This document shows positions 8,291 through 18,270 of a DNA stretch of 64,000 nucleotides, one piece after another. Below the pieces are notes generated by a model. It saw nothing but the letters and a program-made list of their open reading frames with translations, was not told the DNA's origin and did not search any database. The stretch is from Bosea sp. (in: a-proteobacteria) (GTDB taxonomy: Bacteria > Pseudomonadota > Alphaproteobacteria > Rhizobiales > Beijerinckiaceae): contig JAAVVV010000001.1 in NCBI GenBank assembly GCA_023910605.1, positions 1,478,698 to 1,542,697 on the forward strand. The letters run 5' to 3'. Every line of letters begins with the position of its first letter. Position 1 is the stretch's first letter. The translations under genes were made by a program, and so were the position numbers.

Positions 8291-9411
8291 GCGGGCCTCC
8301 CCACCAGCCGGCCGAGCCAGATCGAGGCGCCGACAGCCGGCGTCGGCTCCGCCGCGCCGAGCTTGCCGAGCAGGGTGTCGTAGCGTCCCCCGCCGGCGAC
8401 CGGCTTCGGCGAGCCAGGGGAGGGGTCGTGCAGCTCGAAGATGAAGCTGGTATAGTAGTCGAGATTGCGCGCGAAGCTGGCGTCAAAGCGCATGGCGCCG
8501 ATGTCAAGCCCACGGGCCGCGATGAAGCCGGTGCGGGCCTCGAGCGCGTCGAGCTCCGACGCCAGCCCGAGCCCGGCATCGGCCGCGAGCGCGCGCAGCG
8601 CGGCGGCGCAGCTGTCTGGATCGCCGGAGACGCCGAGCAGGCGCTCGATGATCCGCCGCGCCTCGGATGATACGCTCAGGTCGCGCTCGCTGGCTCTGGC
8701 CAGGAAGCGGCTGGCGATGTCACCGGCCGTCCGCCCGCCGACAGTCGAGATGCCCGCGATGGACAGCACGTTTTCCACGAAATCGCGCGCGGCCCTGGGG
8801 TCCTGGCCCTGTAGCGCGGCGAACAGGCCGGAATGCTGCGCGAAGGCTGAATCGGCCGGCGTCTCGAGGGTTGCCGCCGCCGCCACGCCCTCGCCAGCGC
8901 CAACCGCCCGCATCAGCCGGCGCTGGGCGCTGGCGGGTAGGTTGAGCGCGCCGAGCGCGGCCCTGAGCACGGCCACGTCGCCGAGGCGGATCTGCGGGCT
9001 GGCCAGCCCGGCCGCGGCTGCGGCCTCGCATGTCAGGGCCAGCACTTCGGCGTCGGCGGCTTCGGCATCGGTCCGGCCGATGGATTCGATTCCTGCCTGC
9101 AGGAACTCGCCGCTCTCGCCGCTGCGCATGCGGAAGACCGGTCCGAGATACGCATAGGCGCCGGCCTCGCCGGTGGCGGCGGAGGCGAGGTGCGCGCGGC
9201 ACACGGGTATGGTGAATTCGGGCCTGAGGCACCATTCCCGGCCATCGCCGTCCTGGGTCATGAACATGCGCTTTCGCATGTCCTCGCCCGAGACATCGAG
9301 GAAGATATCGGCCGGCTGCAGGATGTCCGGCTCCGCGCGCTGATAGCCCGCGCGTCCGAACGTGCCGAGCAGCGCCACCGCCAGAGCCTGATCAGCCGCG
9401 CCGATCATCAT
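8287..9411 (-). CDS. hisZ: ATP phosphoribosyltransferase regulatory subunit
   Basis: A 374-residue HisZ, a HisRS-like paralogue that binds HisG and allows feedback control by histidine. Class II synthetase-like landmarks are [10 protein letters not shown], the motif-2 region [10 protein letters not shown] and a motif-3-like end [10 protein letters not shown]. It lacks the anticodon-binding domain. It is the first gene of a two-gene minus-strand unit with hisG (ATGA-type overlap, 8287-8290). Confidence 0.93.
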   Translation of the reverse strand: MMIGAADQALAVALLGTFGRAGYQRAEPDILQPADIFLDVSGEDMRKRMFMTQDGDGREWCLRPEFTIPVCRAHLASAATGEAGAYAYLGPVFRMRSGESGEFLQAGIESIGRTDAEAADAEVLALTCEAAAAAGLASPQIRLGDVAVLRAALGALNLPASAQRRLMRAVGAGEGVAAAATLETPADSAFAQHSGLFAALQGQDPRAARDFVENVLSIAGISTVGGRTAGDIASRFLARASERDLSVSSEARRIIERLLGVSGDPDSCAAALRALAADAGLGLASELDALEARTGFIAARGLDIGAMRFDASFARNLDYYTSFIFELHDPSPGSPKPVAGGGRYDTLLGKLGAAEPTPAVGASIWLGRLVGRPA

Positions 9412-9743
9412 GCATGCGTCCCCGAGAATGTCCCACCTGTCCGAGGGGCTCTCTAACAGCCCTTCTCGTGCGAGGCGACGGTTTTTGCCGCGCAGGGTGA
9501 ACGGTTATGGCCGCAAGCGCCAGCGCGGCCGCCGCGCGTGTTGGCCCGGACCGTTTGCGTCCATGCCCCGCCCGCAGTATCGCTCGGCGAGATCGCGGCG
9601 TGCATGAAAGCTTGAGAAATCGCGCGCTCCGCAGTATCTCCGCAGCATCCGGACTGCCAGAGCGGCGTCGCGGCCTGTTTTCGCAGGCCCTGGCTGCGCC
9701 CGGTGCGGCCCGGTGCGGCCGGCCGGGCGAAAGAAGAGTGCTG
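9412..9743. other. Divergent intergenic region hisZ / murA leader gene
   Basis: This 332-bp stretch separates minus-strand hisZ from the plus-strand small gene ahead of murA and must hold both promoters. Frames run through it but none has a plausible start plus conserved content. I see no clear hairpin or operator in it. Confidence 0.5.
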
Positions 9744-9908
9744 ATGGCGAAGGAGCCCGCTGAGGACCCGAAGGCAAAGCGGCTGGCCGCTGCGCTGCGC
9801 GAGAACCTCAGGCGCCGCAAGGCGCAGGCGAGGGGACGGGCCGCGGACCGGCCTGCCCCCGCTGACGGTCCTGCCGCGCCACGGGATGACGCCGACCGCG
9901 TTGAGTGA
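9744..9908 (+). CDS. Small highly charged protein upstream of murA
   Basis: The ATG at 9744 gives 54 residues: KAKRLAAALRENLRRRKAQA followed by an Arg/Ala/Asp-rich tail. Short proteins with this basic LAAALRENLKRRKAQARGR-like core are commonly annotated as hypothetical proteins next to murA in Rhizobiales. The frame is open upstream to 9507 but the upstream part is low-complexity. It ends 53 bp before murA, so cotranscription is likely. The function is unknown; the basic helix could bind nucleic acid or the membrane. Confidence 0.6.
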   Translation: MAKEPAEDPKAKRLAAALRENLRRRKAQARGRAADRPAPADGPAAPRDDADRVE

Positions 9909-9961
9909 CTTCGATCAGGCCCGCGCCCGTCGCGCCGTGCCGCATCCGATGAAAGAGCAAG

Positions 9962-11251
9962 ATGGACCGCATTCGCATCGTGGGCGGCGCCCGCCTCAAC
10001 GGCTCGATCCCGATCTCTGGGGCCAAGAACGCCGCCTTGCCTCTGATGATCGCCAGCCTGCTCACCGACGACACGCTCACGCTCGAGAACGTGCCGCGCC
10101 TGTCGGATGTCGCGAATCTCTCGCGCATCCTCTCCAATCACGGCGTTGACCGCACGGTTCCGGGCAAGCGCGTCGGCCAGACCGTCGAGACCGGCCAGAC
10201 CCTGTCGCTCTGCGCCCGGACCATCGTCGACACCTGCGCGCCCTATGAGCTCGTCTCCACGATGCGCGCCTCGTTCTGGGTGGTCGCGCCGCTGGTGGCC
10301 CGCATGGGCGAGGCCCGCGTCTCGCTGCCCGGTGGCTGCGCCATCGGCACGCGGCCGGTCGATTTCCTGCTGATGGCGCTGGAGAAGCTCGGCGCGACCA
10401 TCCGCATCGAGGCAGGTTACGCCATCGTCACCGCGCCCAAGGGGCTGCAGGGCGGCCGCATCCAGTTTCCGAAGGTCACCGTGGGCGGCACCCACACCGC
10501 GCTGATGGGCGCCGTCCTGGCCCGCGGCGCTTCCGTCATCGAGAATGCCGCGCGCGAGCCCGAGGTGGTCGACCTCGCCCAGTGCCTCATCAAGATGGGC
10601 GCGAAGATCGAGGGCATCGGCACCTCGACGCTGCATGTCGAGGGCGTGGCCCGCCTCAATGGCGCGCGCCATGCCGTGGTGCCCGACCGCATCGAGACAG
10701 GCACCTATGCCATGGCAGTGGCGATGACCGGCGGCGACGTGCTGCTGGAAGGCGCCCATGCCGGCGACCTTCAGGCCGCGCTCTCCGTGCTGGAGCAGGC
10801 CGGCGTCGATGTGGTGAACGAGCGCGCCGGGGTGCGCATCCGCCGCAATGGCCATGCGCTGATGCCGGTCGATGTCACGACCGAGCCCTTCCCTGGATTC
10901 CCCACAGATCTTCAGGCCCAGCTCATGGGTCTGATGAGCATGGCGAAGGGCACCTCGCGCATTCGCGAGACGATCTTCGAGAACCGCTTCATGCATGTGC
11001 AGGAACTGGCCCGGCTTGGCGCCAGGGTGCGTCTCGACGGCGACACCGCCTATGTGGACGGCGTCGAGAAGCTGACGGGCGCCCCGGTGATGGCGACTGA
11101 CCTGCGCGCCTCGGTCTCGCTGGTCATCGGCGCGCTGGCGGCCGAAGGCGAGACGACGATCAACCGCGTCTATCATCTCGATCGCGGCTTCGAGGCGCTC
11201 GAGACAAAGCTCTCCCGTTGCGGCGCAACGGTGGAGCGGCTCAGCGGCTGA
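9962..11251 (+). CDS. murA: UDP-N-acetylglucosamine 1-carboxyvinyltransferase
   Basis: A 429-residue MurA, which transfers enolpyruvate from PEP to UDP-GlcNAc as the first committed step of peptidoglycan synthesis. SGAKNAALP near the N-terminus contains the substrate-binding Lys-Asn pair, and LPGGCAIG carries the catalytic, fosfomycin-reactive Cys (residue 126). Length and both EPSP-synthase-like halves are normal. The stop codon abuts the convergent next gene's stop, with no terminator between. Confidence 0.97.
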   Translation: MDRIRIVGGARLNGSIPISGAKNAALPLMIASLLTDDTLTLENVPRLSDVANLSRILSNHGVDRTVPGKRVGQTVETGQTLSLCARTIVDTCAPYELVSTMRASFWVVAPLVARMGEARVSLPGGCAIGTRPVDFLLMALEKLGATIRIEAGYAIVTAPKGLQGGRIQFPKVTVGGTHTALMGAVLARGASVIENAAREPEVVDLAQCLIKMGAKIEGIGTSTLHVEGVARLNGARHAVVPDRIETGTYAMAVAMTGGDVLLEGAHAGDLQAALSVLEQAGVDVVNERAGVRIRRNGHALMPVDVTTEPFPGFPTDLQAQLMGLMSMAKGTSRIRETIFENRFMHVQELARLGARVRLDGDTAYVDGVEKLTGAPVMATDLRASVSLVIGALAAEGETTINRVYHLDRGFEALETKLSRCGATVERLSG

Positions 11252-12271
11252 TCAGGCCAGCGCTTCTTCCACGATCGCCCTGAGCGCCGCCCGGTCGCCC
11301 GCCTCGCGGCCGAAGGCGGCGCCGTGGCCAGAGAGGCTGTCCACCACCTTGACTGCCGCATGGGGAAACAGCCGCGCATGGTCCGCCGCATCCTGCGGAT
11401 GGAAATAGATGTCCGTGGCGATCGGCGCGAAGACCACCGGCATCATTGCCCGCTTGGCAGCCGTGGCGAGACAGCCGCCGCAGCCTGGCGTTCCGGCGAT
11501 GTCATGGCGCGCCCACATGCCAAGATGGCTCAGCAGATCGTTGGCGTCGCGGGCGTGATAGCGCGTGCGCCATTTGGCGAGGAAGCCCTCAAGGTCTTCA
11601 GCGGCCATGTCGGCATGGGCCTGATGGAGCCCTTCGGAGAAGTAGCGCGGCGAGAGCGCGAACGGCGCCCAGGCTTCCGACAGGCGCGACAGCCCTTCCA
11701 TGGGCGGGCTGGCGTAGCGTCCGTCCGCGAAGGCCGGGTCGCTCTTCAGCGCCGAGGCCACGACGTTCAGGAACATCTGGCCATAAAGCGTCGTCCGCGC
11801 ATTGCCGGCGATGCAGATCGCGGAGCCGACCCGCTCGGGATGGCTGACCGCCCACTGCACGGCCTGCTGGCCGCCCATGCTGGCCCCGATAACCGCCCGC
11901 ACGCGCCCGATGCCGAGCGACGCGAGAAGCGCCGCCTGCAAGGCGACATTGTCGCGGATCGCCAGCGGCGGAAAATCGGCCCCTGCATGGGGCGCCGGCG
12001 TGTTGGAGGGCGAACTGGACCGGCCATTGCCCATCAGCTCGACATCAATGATCCAGCGCCGGCTCTCCGCCAGCGGCCCGTCATCGGCGCCCAGATAGCC
12101 AAGGCCAAGCGGGTTCGAGGCGAATGCGGTGCACAGCAGAACAGGCTCGCCATGGCCGATGCGGCCACGCTGGCGCCAGGCCAGCCTTGCCTCGGGCAAG
12201 ACCGCGCCGCATTCAAGCGCGAAGTCGGCGATCATGAAGGTGTCGAAGGACGGTGCGGCTGGGACTTGCAT
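11252..12271 (-). CDS. MetX-like alpha/beta hydrolase
   Basis: A 339-residue alpha/beta-hydrolase of the homoserine O-acetyltransferase family. The nucleophile elbow is GASMGGQQAVQWA, the acid is in ATDIYF and the catalytic His in SGHGAAFG, as in MetX. It lacks the typical MetX strings around the acyl-CoA tunnel and is shorter (MetX about 370-400), so an acyltransferase or esterase of unknown substrate is safer than metX. It is convergent with murA. Confidence 0.75.
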   Translation of the reverse strand: MQVPAAPSFDTFMIADFALECGAVLPEARLAWRQRGRIGHGEPVLLCTAFASNPLGLGYLGADDGPLAESRRWIIDVELMGNGRSSSPSNTPAPHAGADFPPLAIRDNVALQAALLASLGIGRVRAVIGASMGGQQAVQWAVSHPERVGSAICIAGNARTTLYGQMFLNVVASALKSDPAFADGRYASPPMEGLSRLSEAWAPFALSPRYFSEGLHQAHADMAAEDLEGFLAKWRTRYHARDANDLLSHLGMWARHDIAGTPGCGGCLATAAKRAMMPVVFAPIATDIYFHPQDAADHARLFPHAAVKVVDSLSGHGAAFGREAGDRAALRAIVEEALA

Positions 12272-12361
12272 GTCGCGTGTCGTGAAACGGGTTGAGGATC
12301 GGGCGCAGCCATCCTAACTAGCGCATCGATCCTTTTCCGACAGCTCAGACAGGCTCCCCCC

Positions 12362-13270
12362 ATGCGCATCGCCCATTTGCCGGAACGCAGCGTGCTCAAG
12401 GTTTCGGGCGAGGACGCGCGCAAGCTGCTTGACGGGCTGTTCACCAATGATCTCGACCTCGTGACGCCTGAGCGTGCCGGCTATGGCGGGCTGCTCACGC
12501 CGCAGGGCAAGATCATCACCGATTTCCTCATCATCGAACTGCCCGATGAGGATGGCGGCGGCTTCGTGATCGATGTGCCCGCGGCGATGGCGCCTGATCT
12601 CGCGCGCCGGCTCACGATCTACAGGCTCCGCGCCAAGGTGGCGATCGAGGACATCTCCGAGCAGGCGACCGTGATCGCTTCCGCCGAAGGCGGGGCGCTG
12701 CCGGCGGATTGCGGCGTGGTGTTCACCGATCCGCGCTTCGCCGCCATGGGAGAGCGGGCCATCGTGGCGCGCGAGGACGCCGCGGATCTCGCGAACGCCT
12801 CCGCCGATGACTACCACGCCCACCGCATCAACCTCGGCATGCCCGATAGCGGCAAGGACTTCAGCCTGGGCGGCCATGCCAGCTTCCCGCATGAGGCGCT
12901 GTTCGACCAGCTGGGCGGGGTCTCCTTCACCAAGGGCTGCTATGTCGGCCAGGAGGTCGTCTCGCGCATGGAGCATCGCGGCACGGCACGCACCCGCATC
13001 GTGCCGGTGCGCTTCACCGGCGGCTTCCGCTCCGAATGGGGCGTCGACGTCACCGCCGGCGACCGCATCATCGGCTCGGTCGGCTCCACCGCCGGAGTGC
13101 GCGGCATCGCCACGCTGCGCCTCGACAAGGTGGCCGATGCGATGGCGGCCGGCATCCCCGTGCTGGCCGGCGGCCTCGACATCGCGATCGAGCCCGCGCC
13201 CTTCATCCGCTTTCCCTTGCCCGGCCAGCCCGGCTTCGGCGACGCCGGGGCGGGCGAGGGCGCGGCATGA
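12362..13270 (+). CDS. ygfZ: YgfZ/GcvT-type folate-binding protein
   Basis: A 302-residue aminomethyltransferase-fold protein. The diagnostic YgfZ motif K-G-C-Y-x-G-Q-E is present as TKGCYVGQEVVSRM, with the redox-active Cys. YgfZ (mitochondrial IBA57) uses a folate and helps maturation or repair of Fe-S clusters in radical enzymes such as MiaB. The gene leads an overlapping run: its TGA overlaps the ATG of tag (ATGA), and tag overlaps the HD-hydrolase gene. Confidence 0.9.
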   Translation: MRIAHLPERSVLKVSGEDARKLLDGLFTNDLDLVTPERAGYGGLLTPQGKIITDFLIIELPDEDGGGFVIDVPAAMAPDLARRLTIYRLRAKVAIEDISEQATVIASAEGGALPADCGVVFTDPRFAAMGERAIVAREDAADLANASADDYHAHRINLGMPDSGKDFSLGGHASFPHEALFDQLGGVSFTKGCYVGQEVVSRMEHRGTARTRIVPVRFTGGFRSEWGVDVTAGDRIIGSVGSTAGVRGIATLRLDKVADAMAAGIPVLAGGLDIAIEPAPFIRFPLPGQPGFGDAGAGEGAA

Positions 13271-13893
13271 ACGGCGCGGCCCCACGCTCCGTCATCGAGC
13301 ATCCCGACGGCCTTAGGCGCTGCCCCTGGCCCGGCACAGACCCGTTCTACGTGGCCTATCACGACACCGATTGGGGCGTGCCCGAACTGGATGACCGCGC
13401 CCTGTTCGAGAAGCTGATCCTCGACGGCTTCCAGGCTGGGTTGAGCTGGATCACCATCCTGCGCAAGCGCGAGAACTTCCGCGCCGCCTTCGACGGCTTC
13501 GATCCCGGCAAGATCGTGCATTACGGCCCCGGCAAGATCGAGGCGCTGATGCAGGATGCCGGCATCATCCGCAACCGCGCCAAGATCGAGGGCGCGATCC
13601 GCTCCGCGCGCATCTGGCTCGCCATGATGGAGCGAGGCTCCTTCAGCCGCCACCTCTGGGGCTTCGTGGATGGCCGGGCGGTGCAAGGCGCCTGGCGCTT
13701 CCACGATGAGGTGCCGACGCAGACGGCCGCCGCCGAGAAGCTGTCGAAAGATCTCAAGCGGCGCGGCTTCGCCTTTGTCGGGCCGACGATCGTTTATGCC
13801 TTCATGCAGGCGGTGGGCATGGTCAACGATCACCTCATCGATTGCTTCCGTCATGAGGAGTGCGCCGCGCTCGGCCGCGAGCTTCAATGGTGA
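13267..13893 (+). CDS. tag: DNA-3-methyladenine glycosylase I
   Basis: The ATG overlapping the ygfZ stop gives 208 residues. TAG removes 3-methyladenine from alkylated DNA. The zinc-snap ligands of E. coli TAG are recognisable: Cys in LRRCPWP, His in YHDTDWG, and the C-terminal His/Cys pair in RHEEC. The GLSWITILRKR helix and the core FVGPTIVYAFMQAVGMVNDH are canonical. The stop overlaps the next start by 7 bp, so the three genes ygfZ-tag-HD are probably coupled. Confidence 0.95.
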   Translation: MNGAAPRSVIEHPDGLRRCPWPGTDPFYVAYHDTDWGVPELDDRALFEKLILDGFQAGLSWITILRKRENFRAAFDGFDPGKIVHYGPGKIEALMQDAGIIRNRAKIEGAIRSARIWLAMMERGSFSRHLWGFVDGRAVQGAWRFHDEVPTQTAAAEKLSKDLKRRGFAFVGPTIVYAFMQAVGMVNDHLIDCFRHEECAALGRELQW

Positions 13894-14483
13894 AGACGCA
13901 GCTTTCACGCGCCTGGCAGCGCATGTTGTCGGGCCGCAGGCTGGACATCCTTGATCCCTCGCCGCTCGACGTGGAGATCGAGGACATCGCCCATGGACTC
14001 GCCCGCATGGCGCGCTGGAACGGGCAGACGCGCGGACCCTTCATCTTCTCGGTGGCCCAGCATTCGCTGCTGGTGGAGGCGATCAACGCCCATCTCGAAC
14101 CTCGGATGGCGGGCCGCGAGCGGCTGATGGCGCTGCTCCATGATGCGCCCGAATATGTCATCGGCGACATCATCTCGCCCTTCAAGGCGGCGGTCGGCGA
14201 GAGCTACAAGAGCGTCGAGCATCGCCTGCTGGCGGCCATCCACATCCGCTTCGGCCTGCCGCCTGAAACCCCGGCCGGGCTCTACCGCAAGATCAAGCGG
14301 GCCGACCGCATCGCCGCCTTCCTGGAAGCCACGCTGCTGGCCGGCTTCTCCCGCGAGGAGGCGCTCCGGTTCTTCGGCCGCCCCGAGCCGCTGCCGCGGG
14401 AGGTGCTCGCGCTTGTCGAGCCAGTGGGCGCAGGCGACGCGCAGGCGCTCTTCCACGCCCGTTTCCTTGCCCTCACGGAGTGA
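13887..14483 (+). CDS. HD-domain phosphohydrolase (YfbR-like)
   Basis: A 198-residue metal-dependent phosphohydrolase. The HD-fold residues are visible: VAQHSLLV (first His), LLHDAPEYVIGD (HD pair) and a distal Asp in RADRIAAFLEA. This arrangement matches the YfbR/HDDC family of 5'-deoxynucleotidases in alphaproteobacteria, but nucleotide specificity is inferred. The chosen ATG overlaps tag by 7 bp; an upstream start inside tag is less likely. A 6-bp GC hairpin after the stop lies between convergent genes. Confidence 0.85.
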   Translation: MVKTQLSRAWQRMLSGRRLDILDPSPLDVEIEDIAHGLARMARWNGQTRGPFIFSVAQHSLLVEAINAHLEPRMAGRERLMALLHDAPEYVIGDIISPFKAAVGESYKSVEHRLLAAIHIRFGLPPETPAGLYRKIKRADRIAAFLEATLLAGFSREEALRFFGRPEPLPREVLALVEPVGAGDAQALFHARFLALTE

Positions 14484-14504
14484 TGCGCGAGGCCGCCGGG
14501 CCTC

Positions 14505-15377
14505 TCAACGCCCTTCGCCGGCCTCGAACAGGGCCTTGAGCCCCTCGCGATAGGTCGGGAACCGGAACCGGTAGCCCAGCGCCGTCCTGAGCCGCTCATT
14601 CGAGACGCGGCGCGAGTCGAGATAGAAGGAGCGCGCCATTGGCGATAGCTCCGCCGTCTCGAACGGCTCCTCGGGAGGCGGGGCGATGCCCAGGAGCGCT
14701 GCGGCGTGGGCGACGACATCCTGCGGCGGAGCCGGCTCGTCATCGGCCACATTCCAGATCCGCCCCCGGTCCGGCCGTGCGAGCCCTGCAAGGCAGGCGC
14801 CGGCGATGTCCTCGACATGGATGCGGCTGAACAGCTGACCCGGCTTGACGATGCGCCGCGCCGTGCCGCCGCGCAGCCCGACAAGCTGGTTGCGGCCCGG
14901 CCCGTAGATGCCTGCCAGCCTGAAGATCTGCGTTGGCTTGCCTGCGGCCGCGCCCAGGTCGAGCCAGCCTTGCTCTGCCGCGATCCGGTTCAGCCCGCGC
15001 CGGCTGGCGGCCCTGAGGGCGGAGCCTTCATCGACCCAGGCGCCCTGATGGTCGCCATAGACCCCGACCGTGGAGAGATAGCCGATCCAGCGAAGCTGTC
15101 GCGCCGCGGCGATGGCCTCACTCAGGACCGCCAGCGCAGGGTCGCCCCCATCCTCGGCGGGAATCGAAACAAGCAGCGCCCCGGCCCTGTCGATCGCCGC
15201 CACAAGCGCGTTGTCGGCGGCGCCGCCATCGAAGGCATGGGCCTCGATGCCGCGCCGCCGCAGCGCCTCGGCCTTCTGCGGTGAACGCACGGTCGCCGCC
15301 ACATGGCTGAACAGCGGCCCGCCCTGCCGCACGAACGCCTCGGCCGAATAGCCCAGCCCGAGCACCATCAGCCTCAT
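14505..15377 (-). CDS. NAD-dependent epimerase/dehydratase family (extended SDR)
   Basis: A 290-residue Rossmann-fold protein when started at the ATG overlapping the queG stop (ATGA, 15374-15377). The cofactor loop is [11 protein letters not shown], a variant of GxxGxx[12 protein letters not shown] supplies the Ser-x-Tyr region, but the usual YxxxK is not obvious (the region reads [12 protein letters not shown]), as in the YeeZ-type atypical SDRs. The substrate is unknown. It is the last gene of the GST/queG/SDR unit. The frame extends upstream to 15425 inside queG, but the coupled start fits better. Confidence 0.75.
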   Translation of the reverse strand: MRLMVLGLGYSAEAFVRQGGPLFSHVAATVRSPQKAEALRRRGIEAHAFDGGAADNALVAAIDRAGALLVSIPAEDGGDPALAVLSEAIAAARQLRWIGYLSTVGVYGDHQGAWVDEGSALRAASRRGLNRIAAEQGWLDLGAAAGKPTQIFRLAGIYGPGRNQLVGLRGGTARRIVKPGQLFSRIHVEDIAGACLAGLARPDRGRIWNVADDEPAPPQDVVAHAAALLGIAPPPEEPFETAELSPMARSFYLDSRRVSNERLRTALGYRFRFPTYREGLKALFEAGEGR

Positions 15378-16522
15378 CGAATCGTCTCCTGCATCGGGGC
15401 GCCGCCTTCGAGCGCGGCCTGCCACTCGGCCCGCACGTCGCTGTCGGCCTCCCGCGCCATCGCATCGGTGGCGAGGCGGCGCGCCTCATGGGGCGCAAGG
15501 CGGGCCAGCGCCCAGACCGCCATGCCGCGCACCAGAGGCGACGCATCGCCAAGGCCGTCCCGCGCGCAATCGGTCAGGTCAAGCCTGCCTGAATTGCCCA
15601 GCGCGATCATCACATTGCGCACGAACCGGTCTCGCCCGGTGCGCTTGATCGGCGTGCCCGCGAACAGCGCGCGGAAGGCGGCGTCGTCGAGCGCCGCCAG
15701 CTCCCGCAGCGGCCGGGTGAGCAGATCCGCCCGCAGCGCCAGCCGCGCCTCGCGCGAGGCTGCGGCGAACTTGTTCCAGGGGCACACGGCGAGGCAGTCA
15801 TCGCAGCCGAAGACCCGGTTGCCGATGCCCTCGCGCAGCTCGCGGGCGATCGGGCCGGCATGCTCGATGGTGAGATAGGCGATGCAGCGCCGGGCATCGA
15901 GCACGTAAGGCTCGGGAAAGGCGTGGGTCGGGCAGATGTCGAGGCAGCGGCGGCAGGAGCCGCAATGGTCCGCCCCGGCCTCGTCAGCCGGCAGCTCCGC
16001 AGTGGTGAAGATCGCGCCCAGGAACAGCCACGAGCCGTGCTCGCGCGAGACGAGAACGCTGTGCTTGCCCTGCCAGCCGATGCCGGCCGCCTGGGCCAGC
16101 GCCTTCTCCATCACCGGCGCGGTGTCCACGAACACCTTGACGCCTGCATCGGCAGGCGCCAGCGCTCCGGCCACGGTCTTGAGCTTGCCCTTGATGATGT
16201 CGTGATAATCGCGCCGCGCGGCATAGACCGACAGCGCCGCGCGATCGCGCCTCTCCAGCGCCGCCAGCGGATCATGATCCGGCGCGTAGGACATGCCGAG
16301 CATGATGACGGAGCGCGCCTCCGGCCAGAGCTTCGCCGGATCGCCCCGCCAGTCCGCGCGGTCATGCATCCAGTCCATGCTGCCGTGGTGGCCTGCGTCG
16401 AGCCAGCGGGCCAGCCGCCCGGCAGCCTCCGGGATCGCATCGGGCCGGGTCACGCGCATCACCGCGAAGCCCTCGCGCTTCGCCCTCGCCAGAACGGCCT
16501 GCTTGAGCGCTGCGGGCGTCAG
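15374..16522 (-). CDS. queG: Epoxyqueuosine reductase
   Basis: About 382 residues, close to E. coli QueG. This cobalamin- and Fe-S-dependent enzyme makes the last step to queuosine in tRNA. It shows the DUF1730 N-terminal domain, two 4Fe-4S motifs ([13 protein letters not shown] and, downstream, [10 protein letters not shown] with a Cys in RRCIAYLT) and a C-terminal HEAT-like repeat region. No ATG, GTG or TTG precedes the conserved N-terminus closely. I placed the start at CTG 16522, which overlaps the TGA of the upstream gene; the alternative is ATG 16621, adding 33 unconserved residues. Confidence 0.93.
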   Translation of the reverse strand: MTPAALKQAVLARAKREGFAVMRVTRPDAIPEAAGRLARWLDAGHHGSMDWMHDRADWRGDPAKLWPEARSVIMLGMSYAPDHDPLAALERRDRAALSVYAARRDYHDIIKGKLKTVAGALAPADAGVKVFVDTAPVMEKALAQAAGIGWQGKHSVLVSREHGSWLFLGAIFTTAELPADEAGADHCGSCRRCLDICPTHAFPEPYVLDARRCIAYLTIEHAGPIARELREGIGNRVFGCDDCLAVCPWNKFAAASREARLALRADLLTRPLRELAALDDAAFRALFAGTPIKRTGRDRFVRNVMIALGNSGRLDLTDCARDGLGDASPLVRGMAVWALARLAPHEARRLATDAMAREADSDVRAEWQAALEGGAPMQETIR

Positions 16523-17211
16523 AAGTCGAGGTTCTCGTATGTGGCGGCCGGCGCCATGCCTGCCACGCGGTCGGACAGCAGGGCGCGGAAGCTCGGACGG
16601 GACTTCATCTTCGCATACCATCCGCGCGCGCCCTCGCTTTCATCCCATGCCACGTCGCCCAGATAGTCGACGCAGGACAGGTGCGCCGCCGCGGCCAGGT
16701 CGGCATAGCTCATCTGGTCCCCAGCCAGCCAGTTCCGGCGCGCCATCAGCCAGCCGATATAGTGCAGATGGTAGCGCACATTGCTCCGCGCCGCGCGGAT
16801 CGACACCGTGTCGGGCGGCCCGCCGCCCTCTTCGTTGCGCATGAAGCGCTTGGAGATCTTTTCGAGGGTCAGCGGCCCTGAAACCTCGGCGTGGAACTTG
16901 TGGTTGAACCAATGGGTCAGCCGCCGCACCTCCACCCGCTCGGCCGGCGGATCGGGCAGCAGGCGCCGCTCGCCCAGCGCCAGCCCGCGGGTCTCGTCGA
17001 GATATTCGGCGATGATGTCCGCCTCGGGCACGACGAGCGTGCCTTCCTCGATGAGCACGGGCGTCGTGCCGGCCGGGTTCATCGCGAGGAATTCGGTGCG
17101 GCGCTCCCATATCTGTTCCGTGGTGAGTTCGGCCTCCATGCCCATTTCGGCCATGACGAGGCGGATGAACCGCGAATGGGGACAGAACGGGGCGTGGATC
17201 AGACGAGGCAT
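16519..17211 (-). CDS. fzlA: Glutathione S-transferase-like protein, candidate FzlA
   Basis: A 230-residue GST-fold protein with a thioredoxin-like N-terminus ([13 protein letters not shown]), a cis-Pro region ([13 protein letters not shown]) and a helical C-terminal domain. The length equals that of Caulobacter FzlA, an essential GST-like protein that binds and curves FtsZ filaments and links division to cell-wall synthesis. The acidic/aromatic C-terminal tail (TYENLDF) fits the C-terminal region important in FzlA. Orthology is my inference; the fallback is an ordinary GST. It is first in a unit with queG and the SDR, and is divergent from uppP. Confidence 0.55.
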   Translation of the reverse strand: MPRLIHAPFCPHSRFIRLVMAEMGMEAELTTEQIWERRTEFLAMNPAGTTPVLIEEGTLVVPEADIIAEYLDETRGLALGERRLLPDPPAERVEVRRLTHWFNHKFHAEVSGPLTLEKISKRFMRNEEGGGPPDTVSIRAARSNVRYHLHYIGWLMARRNWLAGDQMSYADLAAAAHLSCVDYLGDVAWDESEGARGWYAKMKSRPSFRALLSDRVAGMAPAATYENLDF

Positions 17212-17465
17212 GGGTCCGGGCGCTTAATGGGCGGTCTGGTCGTGTGGAGGAGCGCATCAGGCTGGCCTGACGGCGGCGATGTGCGGAGCGGCATGAAACC
17301 CTGTCCGGGTTAACACGGTGTTCATAAAGTCGGGGCGTGAACCATCCCGGGTTGTGCCCGCACGCATCGGCGGGCCGAGGCAGGGCTATAAAGGCGCGCA
17401 GGCTTGCCTACAATCCGAATCGATTGCACAGAATCGGGTCAAGGGGCGGGTTGCAAGGATTGGAC

Positions 17466-18266
17466 ATGGATTACCTGAAGGCGCTCCTTCTCGGCATTGT
17501 CGAGGGCCTCACCGAGTTCATCCCCGTCTCGAGCACGGGCCATCTGCTGCTGATCGACCATTTCCTCGGCATCGGGGACGATGATTTCGGCAAGACCTTC
17601 GCCGTCCTGATCCAGCTCGGCGCCATACTCGCCATCCTGTCCGTGTATTCCGGCCGGCTGTGGAAGGTGGCGGTGACCTTGCCGACGCGCGAGGATTCCC
17701 GCCGCTTCGTGGCGGGCGTCCTCCTTGCCTTCCTGCCTGCGGCGGTGATCGGCGCGCTGCTCCATGGCTTCATCAAGGGCGTGCTGTTCAACCCGTTCCT
17801 GGTCTGCTGCACCCTGATTGCGGGCGGGCTCATCCTGCTCGTCGTCGACGACCTCGAGCTTGAGGTGCGCCATGACGACGCCATGCGCTTTCCGACGATG
17901 ATGTATCTCAAGATCGGGCTGATCCAGTGCCTCGCCATGGTGCCCGGCGTCTCGCGCTCGGGCTCCTCGATCGTGGGCGCCATGCTGCTCGGCGCCTCCA
18001 AGCGCGCGGCGGCGGAGTTCTCCTTCTTCCTCGCGATGCCGACCATGGCCGGCGCCTTCGCCTATGATCTTTACAAGAACCGCGGGCAGTTGAGCGTGGA
18101 TGACGTTGTGCTGGTCGCGATTGGCTTCGTGGCCGCCTTCTTCGCGGGGCTCATCGTGGTCAAGAAGCTGCTCGATGTGGTGTCGAATTACGGCTTCAGG
18201 CCCTTCGCCTACTGGCGGATCATCGTGGGCGGTGTCGGCCTCGCGCTTCTGGTCGCGATGGGGTGA
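17466..18266 (+). CDS. uppP: Undecaprenyl-diphosphatase
   Basis: A 266-residue polytopic membrane protein (about 8 helices) that dephosphorylates undecaprenyl diphosphate to recycle the cell-wall lipid carrier; formerly bacA for bacitracin resistance. The two catalytic regions are present: [15 protein letters not shown] (the E-x3-E-type acidic motif and its Ser-rich turn) and [13 protein letters not shown] 17466 begins exactly at the conserved [14 protein letters not shown]-like start. The 254-bp divergent gap to the GST-like gene should carry both promoters. Confidence 0.96.
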   Translation: MDYLKALLLGIVEGLTEFIPVSSTGHLLLIDHFLGIGDDDFGKTFAVLIQLGAILAILSVYSGRLWKVAVTLPTREDSRRFVAGVLLAFLPAAVIGALLHGFIKGVLFNPFLVCCTLIAGGLILLVVDDLELEVRHDDAMRFPTMMYLKIGLIQCLAMVPGVSRSGSSIVGAMLLGASKRAAAEFSFFLAMPTMAGAFAYDLYKNRGQLSVDDVVLVAIGFVAAFFAGLIVVKKLLDVVSNYGFRPFAYWRIIVGGVGLALLVAMG

Positions 18267-18270
18267 CGCC

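Noticed and set aside
12272-12361. Possible small gene between the MetX-like gene and ygfZ
   Set aside because: Only 90 bp of divergent promoter space, with no complete frame of protein-like character.
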